Counted from the stretch's first letter, positions 20,362 to 33,597 are shown. The stretch is 64,000 bases of DNA from Triplophysa rosa (GCF_024868665.1 NC_079890.1:39351773-39415772); one strand, 5' to 3'. The notes: generated by a model from the sequence alone, not told the origin. Numbers and translations are program-made.

Positions 20362-21471
20362 GACACAGAATTTGTGTGGAATGTAATACAAACTACAAGG
20401 TAAGTGTTTTTACTTAGTACTTTATGTTGTTATGTGAATAACAGTGGTAAAATTAACATATGTCAAAGTACACGCAACATAAAGACACGCGCCTATCAAT
20501 CATTAGAGAGGCGCGAGGTGAGGCACATGTTTAGTAAACGTGAGCAATAACAAATGTGTGATTAGTGTTCGTCTTTGAATGATTGTGAGTACCAGTTTCT
20601 TTAAAGATAATTATTAACTTAATTAGCTATAGACACTATTTTATAAGTAAATGTCATGTTTCCATGGTTATTGAGCTTATTTAGACCTAAACTGGCTGGG
20701 CTAAGAGAACGCGCTCGGCGCATTTACCTCAGTTTATATTATTGAAATTGCAGTTTTGGTGAATATCTTAAGCTGTAGTACGTCCATCCGTGTACCCTTA
20801 ATTTTTTTTCTGACATTATGTTGCTGTAAGGCTGATGATAAATTATTATATATTAATATATTTATGTATATGAATATATTGCCATAGCATTATATGGCGT
20901 AGTTTGCTACGATGCATAAGTCAAGACATGTCATGCTAATTGTTTCTTTAATTACTTTTTTTATTGTAGATCCACCCTCACCTGTTCATCTACCTTTTCA
21001 CAATAAACCCTGGAACTGATTCTGAATGCTGCAATCCAGTGATCTGACAGACAAACCAGAAGATAGGCTTGAGATTTTAAACTATTCTTACACTTTTTTA
21101 CATATTTTACACATAGTTTGTTTGTATATACTGTACGTATATATAGTGGTCAAAAGTTTACATACACTGCAGACTCTGGAAAATGTTGAACATTTAAGAA
21201 GGGCAAGTATTTTGAAAATAAAGGTTTGTTTTTAATTTTATCCTGAGTTTGTTTGTCCTGGACTGTCCACTGATCGTCAGAAAGATCATACAGGTCCTGC
21301 ATAATATTTGCATTTTCAGCATCTTCTGCATTTTTTACCCCTGTCCAGCAGTGACTATATTAGCCACAAACATTTAAACAGTGATGCTCAAAGAAGTGAA
21401 CACCTTACACTAAAACTCGAGCCCAAGATTACACTCATTGGTGTAAATTGTTATTACTTTGTCTTCTGGAA
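20362..21471. other. stretch without a recognised gene; Tc1-like end at 21144-21168
   Basis: AT-rich sequence with no coding signal that I recognise. TAGTGGTCAAAAGTTTACAT followed by ACACT at 21144-21168 resembles a Tc1-family terminal repeat, but no partner end or transposase was seen nearby. Confidence 0.4.
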
Positions 21472-22547
21472 AACGTCTCGGTTACGTTTGTAACCTCGGT
21501 TCCCTGATGGAGGGAACGAGACGTTGTGTCGAACCGACAGATGGGGTTCGTCCCTGAGAACCAATCGCTTCCGACTACTTAGAAAAGGCCAATGAAAATT
21601 GCCAAATGAAATTTGCATGCCGGACTCCGCCCCGGACATCCGGGTATAAAAGGGAGACGGCGTGCATCATTCATTCACCTTAGTTCTGAGGAGCCTGAGA
21701 CCTCTCACGACTGCTGCAGAGGACAGCACGTGTTGTGGCAAGAGGACACAACGTCTCGTTCCCTCCATCAGGGAACCGAGGTTACAAACGTAACCGAGAC
21801 GTTCCCTTTCTGTCGGTCTCTCGACGTTGTGTCGAACCGACAGATGGGGTTCCAATGGAAAACGCCATAACACTGTGCCCTGTCACAATCTCAACGAAGC
21901 GACGGTGACTGGCCTGGGCGTGTCAGCCGTGAACGCTACCGCGAAATTGTAACCTACCAGTGGGTAGGTAGGGGGTCCCAGAGCTTTCTTGAAAGGTGGG
22001 AAGGCCCCTACCTTCGGCCTCACAGGCGGCGGCCTTGTTTCTCTAACAGCGAGAAGCCGCCCGGAACCGTAAGGCACTGGGTAAGCGCTACTTCCTCAAG
22101 TGGGGGATGCGCTACAGAGACCACTTCCTACCGCAGGGAGGAGAATAGTGGAGATACCAACATGGTCTCACCGATGGGGAAGAACTCATGGGAAGAAAGT
22201 GCGGCTGAAGAGAAAACCGCGAGGTGGAGGTCCACCCGGGGAGGTCATGGGTTACCAAGGTGGGAACCAGCATGAGGATACATCAGACGGAACCGCCCTA
22301 CTGGGGAGTTGCAACGTCTGGTAGCACTAGGTCCGGTTAGAGCTATGTTGCGAATAACTCCGGAGATACCCGGCCTAAGGGGCAGGGCTGCTCTGCCCAG
22401 CCCGCCCCAGAGGGTGCTTGCTTAGTGATGGATGGAGTGCCTGTTCTTCGCCCAGTGGGGAAAGAATGGAGGCTGAATCGGTATACTGACCCACTCGAGA
22501 GAGGGGGAAAAGAACCGAACAGGCGTACACCCTACCAGTTGCCGGTC

Positions 22548-23040
22548 CTACATGTGGCCATGCAGGACGCGGGCTGACACCGGCTCTACGCGGAGGTTGT
22601 AAAACCTCGCGAAGGTGTTGGGTGTAGCCCAACCCGCAGCTCTGCAAATGTCTGCGAGAGAGGCCCCCCGTGCCAAGGCCCAAGAGGAGGCAACACCCCG
22701 GGTGGAGTGGGCCCTCACTCCTAGGGGGCACGGGCGATTTAGGGATTGGTAAACTGCCTTGACAGCGTCCACAATCCAGTGGGCCAACCTCTGCTTGGAG
22801 ACAGCTCTCCCCTGTTGCTGACCTCCGAAACAGACAAAGAGCTGATCCGAGCTCCTGAAACTCTGTGTGCGGTCTAAGTAGAGGCGCAGCGCGCGTACTG
22901 GACACAACACGGACGGGGTTGGGTCTTCCTCCCCAGTGGGGAGCGCCTGTAAGTTCACCACCTGGCCTCCGAGATAATGACCAATGCAGGAACCATTAGC
23001 ACGAGCCTGGGGCCGAGAATTCAAGGAGTTAGGGGGCGTA
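22548..23040 (-). pseudogene. DIRS copy B tyrosine recombinase, catalytic half
   Basis: The recombinase joins the circular cDNA to the chromosome. The frame holds QRLAHWIVDAVK, then HSTRGVASSWALARGASLAD with the HxxR box, GWATPNTFARFYNL with the presumed nucleophilic Tyr, and ends at 22548. These match the second Arg and Tyr of the R...HxxR...Y signature, so this is the best preserved recombinase block in the window. The N-terminal part lies beyond the insertion at 23041-24290, so no intact protein is made. Confidence 0.8.
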
Positions 23041-23099
23041 AGGGTGCAACTTGAGACATCCTGGGTCCTTAATCGTAAGCAGCGAACCAGCGAGACTCT

Positions 23100-24270
23100 A
23101 GATTAGGGGTGGGCAATTAATTTTACCAATGGGCCACATGAGAAACTTGCATGGTTGTAGAGTGCCGGACCAATACACTTAACTCAGTTCTGTCCTGTAT
23201 ATTATATCTTTACAAAAAATTGTACGGTCACACTGTCACGTCACATGCATGGATGTACGTTTCACATGTAAATTTAAAAATACTGTAGATGAGCCTCCAG
23301 CTTGAGTTTTTTTAAAAATACGTCTAAAAATATGAATAGATGTTTTTTTTATATCTATACGATGGCATAACGATGTCTGACAACAATATAATGAAGGAAC
23401 ATGTGCAAAATGCCCTAATCTCCAAACCTGCACTGAACATACATTCATTTCAACATGAACAACTTTAAAAGAAAACTAAAGTGTTGTTTTCTGCTGAACT
23501 GAGATTAACAAATAGCAGCATCAAGTTTTGACTGATCATCCTCTGATAACATTTCAGCTCTTCTTGAGGCTGTTGCAGCTGAAAGGGGGGGTTGTTTAAT
23601 ATTTTCTTTTAGTTCATGTCTTTATTTTCCTTCTAAAAGTGTTTCACAGAAGCCTCCATGCACTCTTTTACTTTTTTTCCCATCAGTAAAGGGCTTTTTA
23701 TGTTTTCCTAAGATCCACTGTATTCTTTGGTTGTTGGGCGGTAAGTGAGTGAGGGAGGGAGGACCCGTGTAGATCGCTCCTACTGGGCTTTGAGCTAATA
23801 TATTTTGCGTGTCCTTACCTCGGACTGCTGCGGATAAGTTTCTTCAAAGTGTCCACGTCTAATTTCATAATGCTGTTTAAGGTTTCCAATTTTGACAATC
23901 GCAACAGACTCCGTGCAAATGAGACAAACCGGTCTCGTGCATGTCGATGCAGGAAGAATAAATGCAAATTTCTCGACCCATTCATCTCAGAAAACATGGT
24001 TTTCGGCGTCAACTTTTCTAACTTTTGAAAAGGACATTGTTTTTCAGTCACTGACTGTTACATCTGTGTGCGCGCTGTGCAGTGAGTCTGTCTCGACTCT
24101 CTTCACTCAACCGCGTCTGAACTAGCAAGTAGCAACAGTGCGCATATGTTAACTGTCCGTGGCGCCGTAGGACCCAAACTGCTACTGAGCGGACCTTGAT
24201 GTGCCTGGTATAAATTTGATTGCATTAGAAAATAATGTTAGGCGTTCATTTATTTATTATGTCAAAAATC
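23100..24270 (-). mobile_element. hAT-like insertion with zinc-finger N-terminal relic
   Basis: The left edge reads AGGGGTGGGCAA, typical of hAT ends. At about 23820-24000 the minus strand encodes, in a partly open frame, EKFAFILPASTCTRPVCLIC, then ESVAIVKIGNLKQHYEIRRG and an HFEETYP-like run. This is the Cys-X2-Cys...His-X6-His BED-like finger of the GTF2IRD2/Charlie-type hAT transposases. The catalytic core is missing. Exact right edge and target duplication were not resolved. Confidence 0.6.
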
Positions 24271-24621
24271 TTTGAGGTCCGGACAGACGCATCTAGCGGT
24301 CCTGCCCTGCCCTAGGGGCTCGAAGGGGGGCCTGGTGAGACCTGACAGGGCTACATCCAGGTCCCAAGAGGGTATGGAGTGCGGACGAGGCGGGTTACGC
24401 CTCCTCACACCCCTTAGGAATCTAATGACCAGGTCGTGCTGTCCTAGAGACTTCCCAGCAACTAGGTTGTGATGAGCAGCAATGGCGGCTACATACACTT
24501 TCAGTGTGGAGGGGGAGAGGTTAGTCTCGAGTCTCTCTTGTAGGAAGGACAGCACGGACCCGATCGCACAACTCCGTGGGTCTTCTCCTCGAGAAGCACA
24601 CCAGGTCGAGAAGAGGCGCCA
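24262..24621 (-). pseudogene. DIRS copy B recombinase N-terminal fragment
   Basis: Minus-strand frame with FSTWCASRGEDPRSCAIGSV, LSFLQERLETNLSPSTLKVY and AAHHNLVAGKSLGQHD, which is the SAM-like core-binding domain that precedes the catalytic domain. It matches 49540-49760 in copy D. It ends at the single N at 24622. Confidence 0.75.
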
Positions 24622-25035
24622 NTACACCAAAACCTTATTTCAAATGATTTATTTGTAGATATATCTTACAAGTGTTGTTGCTGCATGATCGCGCTCTTAT
24701 ATAAGATTTTTGCATAAAACCAGCTGAACCTCCGTTGTCTTATTTTGTCTGCCTCGTCTTTCACAAAGCGGACACTAAAAAGAAATAAACAAACTGCCGC
24801 CTTTGTTTTCTCCGTCAGGTTTGTTTTATAATGCCAACTCATTTTCAGGAAAAACTGCTAAAGGCAGTTCAATTTGTTGCTAAAAGTTGCTAAATTACGT
24901 TGTGATGTCATTGCGTAATGACGTCATTACAGGCCCGTATTGACTAATCAGGAAGACCTGGAGAATTCCCGGTGGGCTGGGCTGTTTTTTTTGGCCGTGA
25001 GGGCCGGTGTTGTCATGCCACTGGGTTAAAATATA

Positions 25036-25434
25036 CACTGTAAAACTGGTTTGCCAGTAACTTACTGTAGATTTAATGTACAATTTTGTTTTAGGCATAA
25101 ACTTACCCAGTTTGTATATTTTTCTTTCATAAAACAAGACTAAATATCTTGGGTCACTTTTCTTGTTATGTAAATGTATCATAATTTAAGAAGTTTTAAA
25201 TATTTTTACAGAAAACAAAGAGAATAATGCTTAGGAAGAATGTCATTTTTTGCAGCGTTGCTGTGCTAATGCCAGTCTCTTCTTGCTCATTTTGAATCTC
25301 AAAAGTCAAAGTGTTTTCATTTTGATTAAAGTAATTGAAAACAGTACTAATTGGAAAGTATATTAAGTAGTAATTCAAACTACAGTAAATTATTGGCAAA
25401 CCTGCTGCAAAAACTACAGCAAAGTTTTACAGTG
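25036..25434. mobile_element. small MITE with CACTGTAAAA ends
   Basis: CACTGTAAAA at 25036 is inverted at 25425-25434. The inner GGTTTGCCAGTAACTTACTG is mirrored with a few changes near 25380-25405. The inside is non-coding and AT-rich. Similar ACTGTAAA motifs recur at 37905-38065, where another decayed copy may lie. Confidence 0.5.
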
Positions 25435-25630
25435 ACATGCTGTCCTTAGGCTGCCTGCAACAGCAGCACCATTCTTTTATTATTTTACTACAGCCCCTCT
25501 CTTTTTATTTATTATTTTCTCACAGCCCCATTCGCAGAGTACAGCCTGCAGGTTAATGATGATGTAATTATCTTTTGACTCCACCGACAGCGGCACCTTG
25601 TTAAAAAAACATCAGTTGTAGGAGATATGC

Positions 25631-25800
25631 CATGCGAGGGAAAACAATGGATAATAGAAAGCGCAAAAGCGATGCTGAAAAGGTCAGATAAAAAAAGCTC
25701 TTGAAACTGACACGGCCAAATGTACTAAGCCGAGTACATTTTTCCTAAAACTAGCGAGACAACAAATGAAGACAATGAGACGGACGGTAAGCTAACGTTA
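25631..25800 (+). pseudogene. hAT-type transposase N-terminal relic
   Basis: From an ATG near 25650 the sequence reads MDNRKRKSDAEKVR, a stop, then KKLLKLTRPNVLS-like residues. Lys/Arg-rich MDxKKRKxxAEKxR starts are typical of zinc-finger hAT transposases and their domesticated relatives. Only the start is recognisable. The surroundings (25440-26354) hold no other supported feature. Confidence 0.4.
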
Positions 25801-26354
25801 AACTAGTTAGGAGCAGTGCAAGTACTCACTGTTAGAAGTCCTGTTAGCTACGGTTGCCAACCGTCCTGTATTAGCCGGGACGTCCCGTATATTGAGCCTG
25901 CCTGATTTGTCCCATACGTGACTTCCCATGTCCCGCTTATTGACTGCTCAGCGGATTGAAGCAACAGCAGCAGCAGTGGTGTTCAAGACACTTGAGAATA
26001 ATATTACCGACACTTGTCATGTAATCACAGCCCCCTGACGCGCATCAGTTTACATTAAGAAAATGCTTCTTTGTTTCTGAATCTGCAAAGCATGCATCTG
26101 TCGCACGCTCCCTCAGACCTCCGTTTGTAAACTGTTTTGCACTGTTTGCCTGACCGGGGGGGCTGCTGACATCAACTTTAGAATTTAAAGTTTTCATATT
26201 TATTAATATAACTTTAAAATGTAACATTCTGCTTAATTTATTTATTATTAAATATAGGAATTTATTCTCTGTCTAATATTTGACCTGTGTTTCTTTCTTT
26301 TATCTTAAATGTTTACTTCTCTGAGATAACCACGCTGTGTGTGTGTGTGTTTGA

Positions 26355-27975
26355 GCTTACATTTACATTTAGTCATTTAGCAGACGCTTTTATACAAAGC
26401 GACTTACAAATGAGGTAAACAATAGAAGCAATTGGAACAACATAAGGACAACAAAAAGCATAAGTGCAATAAAACTGTTCTCACAACGCTTACCACAGTA
26501 TACAGAGCTAAGTTGGTTTTTTATATAGAAAGAGTAGAAAAGAGATCAGGTCAGGTGCTGATGGAAGAGATGTGTTTTCAGCCGATTCTTAAAGATGGCC
26601 ACAGAATCTGCTGATCTTGTAGCAGAGAAGAGAAGGATGTGAGAGCGATTTTTTACCTTTTTGGGATGGCACCACAAGACGTCGTTCCTTTGCAGAGCGT
26701 AGGGATCTGGCGGGTACATAAGTCTGCATTAGCGAATGAAGATAAGGGGGTGCCGAACCAGTGATGGTCTTGTGGGTCAGGAGCAGAGTCTTGAATTTGA
26801 TGCGAGCGACTATAGGGAGCCAATGTAATTTAATGAAGAGAGGAGTGACGTGTGCTCTCTTCGGTTCCCTGAAGATCACTCTTGCCGCTGCATTCTGGAT
26901 CATCTGTAGAGGTTTTGTTGTGCAAGCAGGAAGTCCAGCTAGTAGCACATTGCAATAGTCCAGTCTGGACAGAACAAGAACCTGGACTCGCACTTGCGTA
27001 GCATGCTTGGATAGGAAAGGTGTAATTTTCCTAATATTGTAGAGGATGAATCTACAGGACCGAGTGGTGCTTGCAACTTGATCTGTGAAGTTTAGCTGAT
27101 CATCGATCACCCCTCCCAGGTTTTTGGCCGTTCTGGAAGATGTGATGGTTGATGAGCCCAGTTGAATGGAGAGATTGTGATAAATCTTTGTGTCGGCCGG
27201 GATTACAAGCAGTTCTGATTGTTTTTGCAAGGTTCAGCTGCAGGTGATGGTCCTTCATCCAGAGCGAAATGTCGCTCAGGCATGCTGAAATGTGTGCAGA
27301 AACAGTCGGATCGTCAGGCGGAAAGAGGGAGAGCTGTTCAGAGGGAGGGAGCGTGGCGGAGACCGCAGAGGATAAGCGGGAGGGAGAGAGTGTTCGTAAT
27401 GTGACCAGTGGGGAAGCATGTGTAGTGTCTGGAGAAGTTAGGTCGAGATCAAGAGTGATGAGGAAATGATCCGACGTGTGCAGTGGGGTGACCTGGGAGT
27501 GATGAGTGGAGCAGTAGCGCGTGTAGATTAGATCTAGTTGATTACCAGACTTATGGGTTGCTGAAGTGGGAACTACCTTGAGGTCAAACGATGCAGTCAG
27601 GTTGTTGAAGTCGGCAGCCTGTGGTTTTTCAAGGTGGATGTTGAAGTCTCCAAGTACCACCAGAGGAGTACTATCCTCGGGGAAGGATGACAGACGCGTA
27701 TCCAACTCCTCCAAGAAATGTCCAAGCTGACCTGGGGGACGATTGATAACTACAACATGAGTTTTAACAGGGTGGATGACAGTAACAGCATGTGACTCGA
27801 AGGAGATGTTGTCACATGAGGGTGCCAGTTGTTTGAATTTCCAGTCGTTAGGGATAAGTAGACCTGTTCCTCCACCCCATCCTGATATTAGTGGGCTGTG
27901 GGAGAAAGTGTTGTTATTTGAGAGGGCAGCCGGTGTGGCACTGTCCTCTGGCTTGATCCTTGATTCAGGACACTT
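26355..27975 (-). mobile_element. L2-type LINE with deleted RT core
   Basis: The 3' tail lies at 26355-26420 (CATTTAGCAGACGCTTTTAT region). Then come the RT thumb/C-terminal region (LDYCNVLLAGLPACTTKPLQ, FIKLHWLPIVARIKFKTLLL; 26640-27230) and endonuclease (VVLGDFNIHLE, QLDLIYTR, HTSDHFLITLDL; 27440-27714). Between endonuclease and thumb the RT palm, including FADD, is missing: a frame from TLRTLSPS passes directly to DDPTVSAHISACL. It cannot transpose itself. The family matches the LINE at 43014-44990. Confidence 0.85.
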
Positions 27976-28089
27976 GCGTATGTCAGTACGCGTGTATATT
28001 GTGCTCTGTGCGTGTGGAGTTGTGCTTTATGCATGTGGGAGTGTATGAACCTGTGTGCGTGTCTGTATTCTGTGTGTGTTCATTTTTTT

Positions 28090-28196
28090 TTCTTGTATAA
28101 AAAATAATATTTTGTATAACTTGTACATGTACAGCTGCTTTGTAACAATGAAAACTGTAAAAAGCGCTATATAAATAAAGTTGACTTGACCTCCGC
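28090..28196 (+). repeat. LINE 3' end relic (Rex1-like)
   Basis: It ends with GCTGCTTTGTAACAATGAAA, then AAAGCGCTATATAAATAAAG and TTGACTTGAC, which is the reverse complement of the 3' end at 62279-62350. A short CA-rich tract follows at 28200-28230. From 28231 to 30600 I recognise no gene; the 101-codon frame at 28755-29060 has no family features I can name. Confidence 0.55.
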
Positions 28197-30620
28197 GTCA
28201 CGCACACTCGCACGTGCACACACACACACAAAGTGTTGTGGTGTTAACAAACTTTTTACAGAAAAGCGCATAACAACATGAAATGTAGTTTGTCTGTACA
28301 TATGCACATAGTTTGATACGCAGACGGACGCATAGCCTACTATTTTATTGATTAATGTCTGTAAACAGAAATGGAAAATATGTCAATGAGAATGGCTTTC
28401 TTGTGCATTTAGTTGTGCTAAAATGTTAAAATACTGTACAGTACTATATGTAACCATTTACGCAAATACGGCGCAATGACGTCATGCATATGTTAATTAG
28501 CACTGCTGCACAGGTCAAATTTTGTCCCATTTTTAATAGTGAAAAAGTTGGCAAGCCTATGTGTAGCCTACATTAGTAACAGTTATAAACAAACACTGCA
28601 ATAACTGATGAAAGACAGATGATGTCAGCTCCACTGCTTTACACCCATTGGTCGCTGCCTGCCAAAAGTCGCTCATCATTTGCATAAATTAAACAATTCT
28701 CAACTTTGTCGCATCGATAGACACGGCCACTTCCTCTTATTTATATTCTAGGTTATGCCATACAGTATGCATGCATTATTAAAAAAAATGACAATATTTA
28801 CAACAAATAAATTAACGTGCAGTCAGTGTAAACAGCTGATCTCTAGATATCAGATTATAAATGTGGCAGGTGTTATGAGGTGGCATCATGGAGTTGCGAC
28901 ACTCGATCTCGCCGCCGTGTGGTCAGTGGTTCATGAAGCCCTCAATAGTTCCAAACAAATCCGTGATGTCAAACTATTTGAATGGATTTTAGCGGGACAG
29001 ACAACAGAAACTATATTTGCATACATTTTGCTAAATATATTAGCACATTGTGTACACTGAATACTACGCTGACTACATTTTTAGCAGCATTTCGTCTGGG
29101 GAGTAATATGAATTTTAGGGATGAACAATATCAAAATCTCACTGTACGATAATACCTCGGTATACAGTCCACAGTACAATTTTATATTATATTTTTATAT
29201 TGTCACTTGCGTTCCGAAACGTAGAGCACGACACAGCGAAACCAATAAAAATAGAATAGCTTCTTAATTTCAAACAACTCCACCTTAAACAAATTATGAA
29301 AAATAAACAATTTTATGTGCTTTTCACAAACTTTCAAAGCAAATTTCACTACAAATTTCTCAGTTATGTCACATGAGGTATCGGTGCATTTTTACGAGTA
29401 CAAGTACGAGTACATAAGCTTAGTATCGGGCCCGATACTTTAATATATGCATGCAGTTTCATGAGAATGACAGCTAGGCCATTTAGCTAATTCTAAAATT
29501 TCATATTGTTTAAATATGGAGGCCTTTTACTGGAAACATGCTATGATTGTGGGTAGAGTGAAAATAATATGACTTGATGTTCCGGGCCTTTTTACATCTG
29601 AGACAGGTGCCCTGGACTTCCTAAAAAGCGAATTGCTGTGTTGCTGTTGTGCGTGACTTTTTAGAACAAGGTCTGTTAGCCTTTTACCCAAGCAGAACAA
29701 GCAGCTATTGCTCATTCTATTGGACTACAAAAAAATCTAAATCCCAGACAGCTAGTTACGGTCTGGCCCCAACTAAAATCTCCAGGAGTCCATGTTTATG
29801 TGATGGCAGAACAGGCAGATAAAGTTGTTTTTCACATGAGAATATGTTGTTTGTGTGGTGTGGTTAAAAAAGAAAAACACTACAGGAAATAAAAGTAGAT
29901 TAAAAAAAGTTATTGCCTACATACCAGTAAACTTCACAGCAAGTAAAGAGATTTGAGCTGGCTGTTGATTGTGTTTTTGATAATAGTGAATAAACTGAGA
30001 CTATTACAAAATAACCAATGCAGAGATAACTAGGGCTCAATGTCAAGATTATACATTTGTCTGATGATTAATAGTCAAATAAATAATTGTTTTATAAATT
30101 GTCAAATAAATAATTGTGTGATTAATTTGGATTTTATAAAATGATTACAATTATTTGTAAATTCAAATTAAATTGTTTCTCATAGGGATGTAAGATATTT
30201 TCACCATTTACGGGGGTGATTTTATTGCCATCCGAATCCAGAATGTCTGTGTTTTTCTCCCACCACCCGCGGAAAAATCCCAGGCCGAATTACCTACTGT
30301 TTTTTGACAAACACCAAGGTCGTGCGGGAATTTAGTTGCCGTCCGAATCCTCATCTCTGAGTTTATAACAGGCGTTAAATCCAAAATATGTTTTGTAAAA
30401 CTGTTCTGACCACTTAAAAGCACTGCACTGTGTTGCTCTTTAGAAGGTTCAGGGATTATAGTGTCTAGTATATATTATAGTTTATTTTAGATTATAGTGT
30501 ATAGTATAGTTGAAAATACCATAAATGGCAGCATAAAAAGTACAACATGACTCGCATAACATCTTATCACCCGAAGCGCTTCTGCGAACGGAGAGAAACA
30601 GTTCACAGATGGCAGAAATG

Positions 30621-31018
30621 CATTGTGGCGAGGGGAGCGTGGTGTAGCGAGGTGTGCAGCAGGAGAGAGAGCCGGGAGACGAGCGGTAAGTGAATGGAGT
30701 AATTACAGACGATCAACACCTGTGTCTTGTTCCAGTAAGGGCGCGGAGAGAGGATATAAGCACCAGAGGAAGGCACAATGGGGGAGAAGAGACGGACTCC
30801 ACACGAGCTGCCACGGACCCAAACCTTCCAGTCAGCCAGGAGGACCTGCGCTGACTTGCGAGCGACACAAGCCAGGCTGAGAGAGAAGCTGGGAACGTTT
30901 AGGACTGTTTACTTTGGCGGACTCGCTACATGCATCCTTTTGGCTTTCTTTATTTTACAAAAGCACAATGTTTTGTGGTTATCGTGGATCAACGCAAATA
31001 AATGTAAACCCTTTACAG
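30621..31018 (+). mobile_element. possible solo LTR
   Basis: The block starts TTGTGGCGAGGGG and ends AACCCTTTACA, has a TATA-like GGATATAAGC near 30752 and AATAAATG near 31000, in LTR-like order. I could not find a clean target duplication, so the assignment rests on composition and signals. The open frames across it are not recognised. Confidence 0.35.
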
Positions 31019-31556
31019 CTTCGAATCAGTGGCGATGGTGCAAAAAATGTTAGGCAACAGGAACAATAACCTAAAAATTACACCATCAATGATAGTAATA
31101 GTAGGACTAAATGTAATTGTTAAATAGGCATTTGACAGGTGATAGAACCATTTATCATTACCTCTTATCTTAAAATGAAACATTCAACGATCAAAGCATG
31201 TACTTGTAGCATTATTAAGTGAATTTTAATTTATTGTGGATTAATTGCAGTAATAAACTGCCAGCCCATGTGAAAAAATACTGTGGTAGCCTATATTTTA
31301 TTACTTACTAAAGAAAACTGTAGTATTCTTAGATGCTAAAGTGTTGATGTATAGTGTTTTTGAACTATACCATAGCAAGAGAAGAGTAGAGAGAAGAGTA
31401 CTGTAAGTACTATAATGCATTACAATATGTCATGGTCGCAACCATAGAGTATTTATGGTAGTCACATTTATTAGCGGGAATACGGTATATTCAAGCAAAT
31501 GTCAGGTGAATGGTGGCGTGCACGCTGAATGGTGTTGCCAGGAGCTGGCCTATGTC

Positions 31557-31656
31557 NNNNNNNNNNNNNNNNNNNNNNNNNNNNNNNNNNNNNNNNNNNN
31601 NNNNNNNNNNNNNNNNNNNNNNNNNNNNNNNNNNNNNNNNNNNNNNNNNNNNNNNN
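31557..31656. other. 100-N assembly gap
   Basis: Exactly 100 unknown bases, a conventional placeholder for a scaffold gap of unknown length. Sequence on its two sides shows no shared repeat that I can see. Confidence 0.99.
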
Positions 31657-31788
31657 TCGACCTACAAAACAAAAACACAGAACATTTGTTGGGGTACAGT
31701 TTGTCTCAATGTGATTCATTTAAGAGCTTTAATCTAGGTTAGTTTCTGGGAAAATATCTCAAACAGACTAGACAAAAACTAAGATTTA

Positions 31789-32039
31789 GTGAAACAAAGC
31801 TACAATTTCAACACATTTGATGATTTTTAAGTGTTTCTTCAATAGTTTTTACATTTCCTACCTCTGTAGAATCTGAAGTAGCACACTCAGTAGTCTGAAA
31901 AAGGTCTGGAACTGATCTGAAACATAGAGATAGAAACACATAAACTGCTGAACATAACTGATCTAGCCAAACTGTGAAACAAAGCTACAATTTCAACACA
32001 TTTGATGATTTTTAAGTGTTTCTTCAATAGTTTTTACAT
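31789..32039 (+). repeat. 66-bp direct repeat, 185-bp period
   Basis: Bases 31789-31854 and 31974-32039 are identical (starting GTGAAACAAAGCTACAATTT). The intervening sequence is not repeated a third time. The remainder of 31019-33079 has no supported gene. Confidence 0.75.
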
Positions 32040-33597
32040 ACAACAATTTAAGGATGCAATTGCCACTTATTTAGTTATTTAATATGTTATGTTTTTTTTC
32101 ACAGAGTGCACCTTGTGACTATCGTGTGTCTGGAAAGCAAAATCTTGCGCTCACGGGCAGTACATTTTTCTACTAAATGAAAGCTAAGGGTTATCAAAAA
32201 TGTGGCTAGTTGATATGCGCTTTTTCTGATAAACATTAGTAAACACCACAACACTGGTTTGTATATGCCTCTGTGTGTGTGTGACACCGAGGTCTGAGGG
32301 TCAGGAGTGACTAGGGTTGCCACCTTTTAAACACAAAATTAATGGACGCCTGCCTCAGCGGGGCCCACAATGTCCACCTGTCCGATGTCTACTAAAATGT
32401 AATACATTTATTTGATACTAAAATGTATTTGATATACATTTATTTCATGCTAAGCATACTGCAAATCCATGCGTTTACATATGTACTTAATAAAAAATAC
32501 CCTGCGATTGTACTTTTGGTATAATAAATTGGTCTGCTGAATTGGAACAACTAAATTTGTATTTAATGCACTTTAATTGTGCAGAAGTAGTGCAACTAAA
32601 GATATACTGAAGGATTTTTGATTGTGCTAACTATTGCAAGTATACTTCAGGTACACTTTAAATATCTCTCATTAAAAGACTGATATTATTAAAAATCATA
32701 CAATCCTTGACAAAAGTGACATTAAAACACATTTTAGGCTTAATATTAAGAAATGTGCATTGTGCACAAGTAGAATATGTTCAGTAAATTGATACCAATT
32801 TCTAAATTCAGTTCAATCTATTCATTTACATATCACAATTTTTTTACAGGTAAGTAAATCTTTTATGTATTTATTCAGTTTATATATAGTTTATTGGTAA
32901 TTTTATAGTATTGAAGTATTGATGCAATTTTCTAGATTGGTTAAGCAAAACACATAGTTGTTTAAGTTCTTTATAAGCACTTTTTTTAGTTAATGCTTAC
33001 AAATATGTCTGACTGTACACCCACAAATACTATACTATAAATTGTAAACAATGATTGTTTAGCTCTTTGACAAAGTATTAAAGGAACATTCCACTTTTTT
33101 TGGAAATACTGTATGCTCATTTTCCAACTCCCCAAGAGTTAATAAATTGAGTTTTACCGTTTTGGAATATATTCTGCCGATCTCCGGGTCTGGCGATAGC
33201 ACTTTTAGCATAGCTTAGCATAGATCATTGAATCCAATTAGACCAATAACATCGCGTTCAAAAATGACCAAAGATAATCGATATTTCCCTTTCTGTCGGT
33301 CTCTCGATGTTGTGTCGAACCGACAGATGGGGGTTCGTCTCTGAGAACCAATCGCTTCCGACTTCTTAGAAAAGGCCAATGAAAATTGGCTAATGAAATT
33401 TGCATGCCGGACTCATTCATTCACCTTTTGTTCTTCGGAGCCTTCGCTCATGATCAACAGACTTCACTTCAAGACTGCCGGCTCTACGACGTGGTGCAGC
33501 TGACTGTCCCTTCCTGCAGCGACTTCCCTTGGGCTTCTCGGCGGTTCCAGAAGTGTTCGAGTTTTTTCTCTAAAAGAGCAAATTTCTCCAGCGTGGC

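Larger units (their letters stand above)
21472..24621 (-). mobile_element. DIRS retrotransposon copy B (recombinase end only)
   Basis: It has the 3' end of the family: outer left end with inverted repeat (21472-21680), internal complementary region (21744-21852) and tyrosine recombinase coding sequence up to the N at 24622. RT, RNase H and ORF1 are absent. Beyond the N the sequence is unrelated, so the truncation may be an assembly join. An hAT-like insertion interrupts the recombinase. The inverted repeat again carries octamer and TATA sequences. Confidence 0.85.

Noticed and set aside
28755..29060. 101-codon plus-strand frame as a host exon
   Set aside because: No splice context, family motif or conservation clue; AT-rich surroundings make a chance frame likely.
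31455..31742. Open frames through the N run
   Set aside because: They exist only because unknown bases cannot give stop codons.
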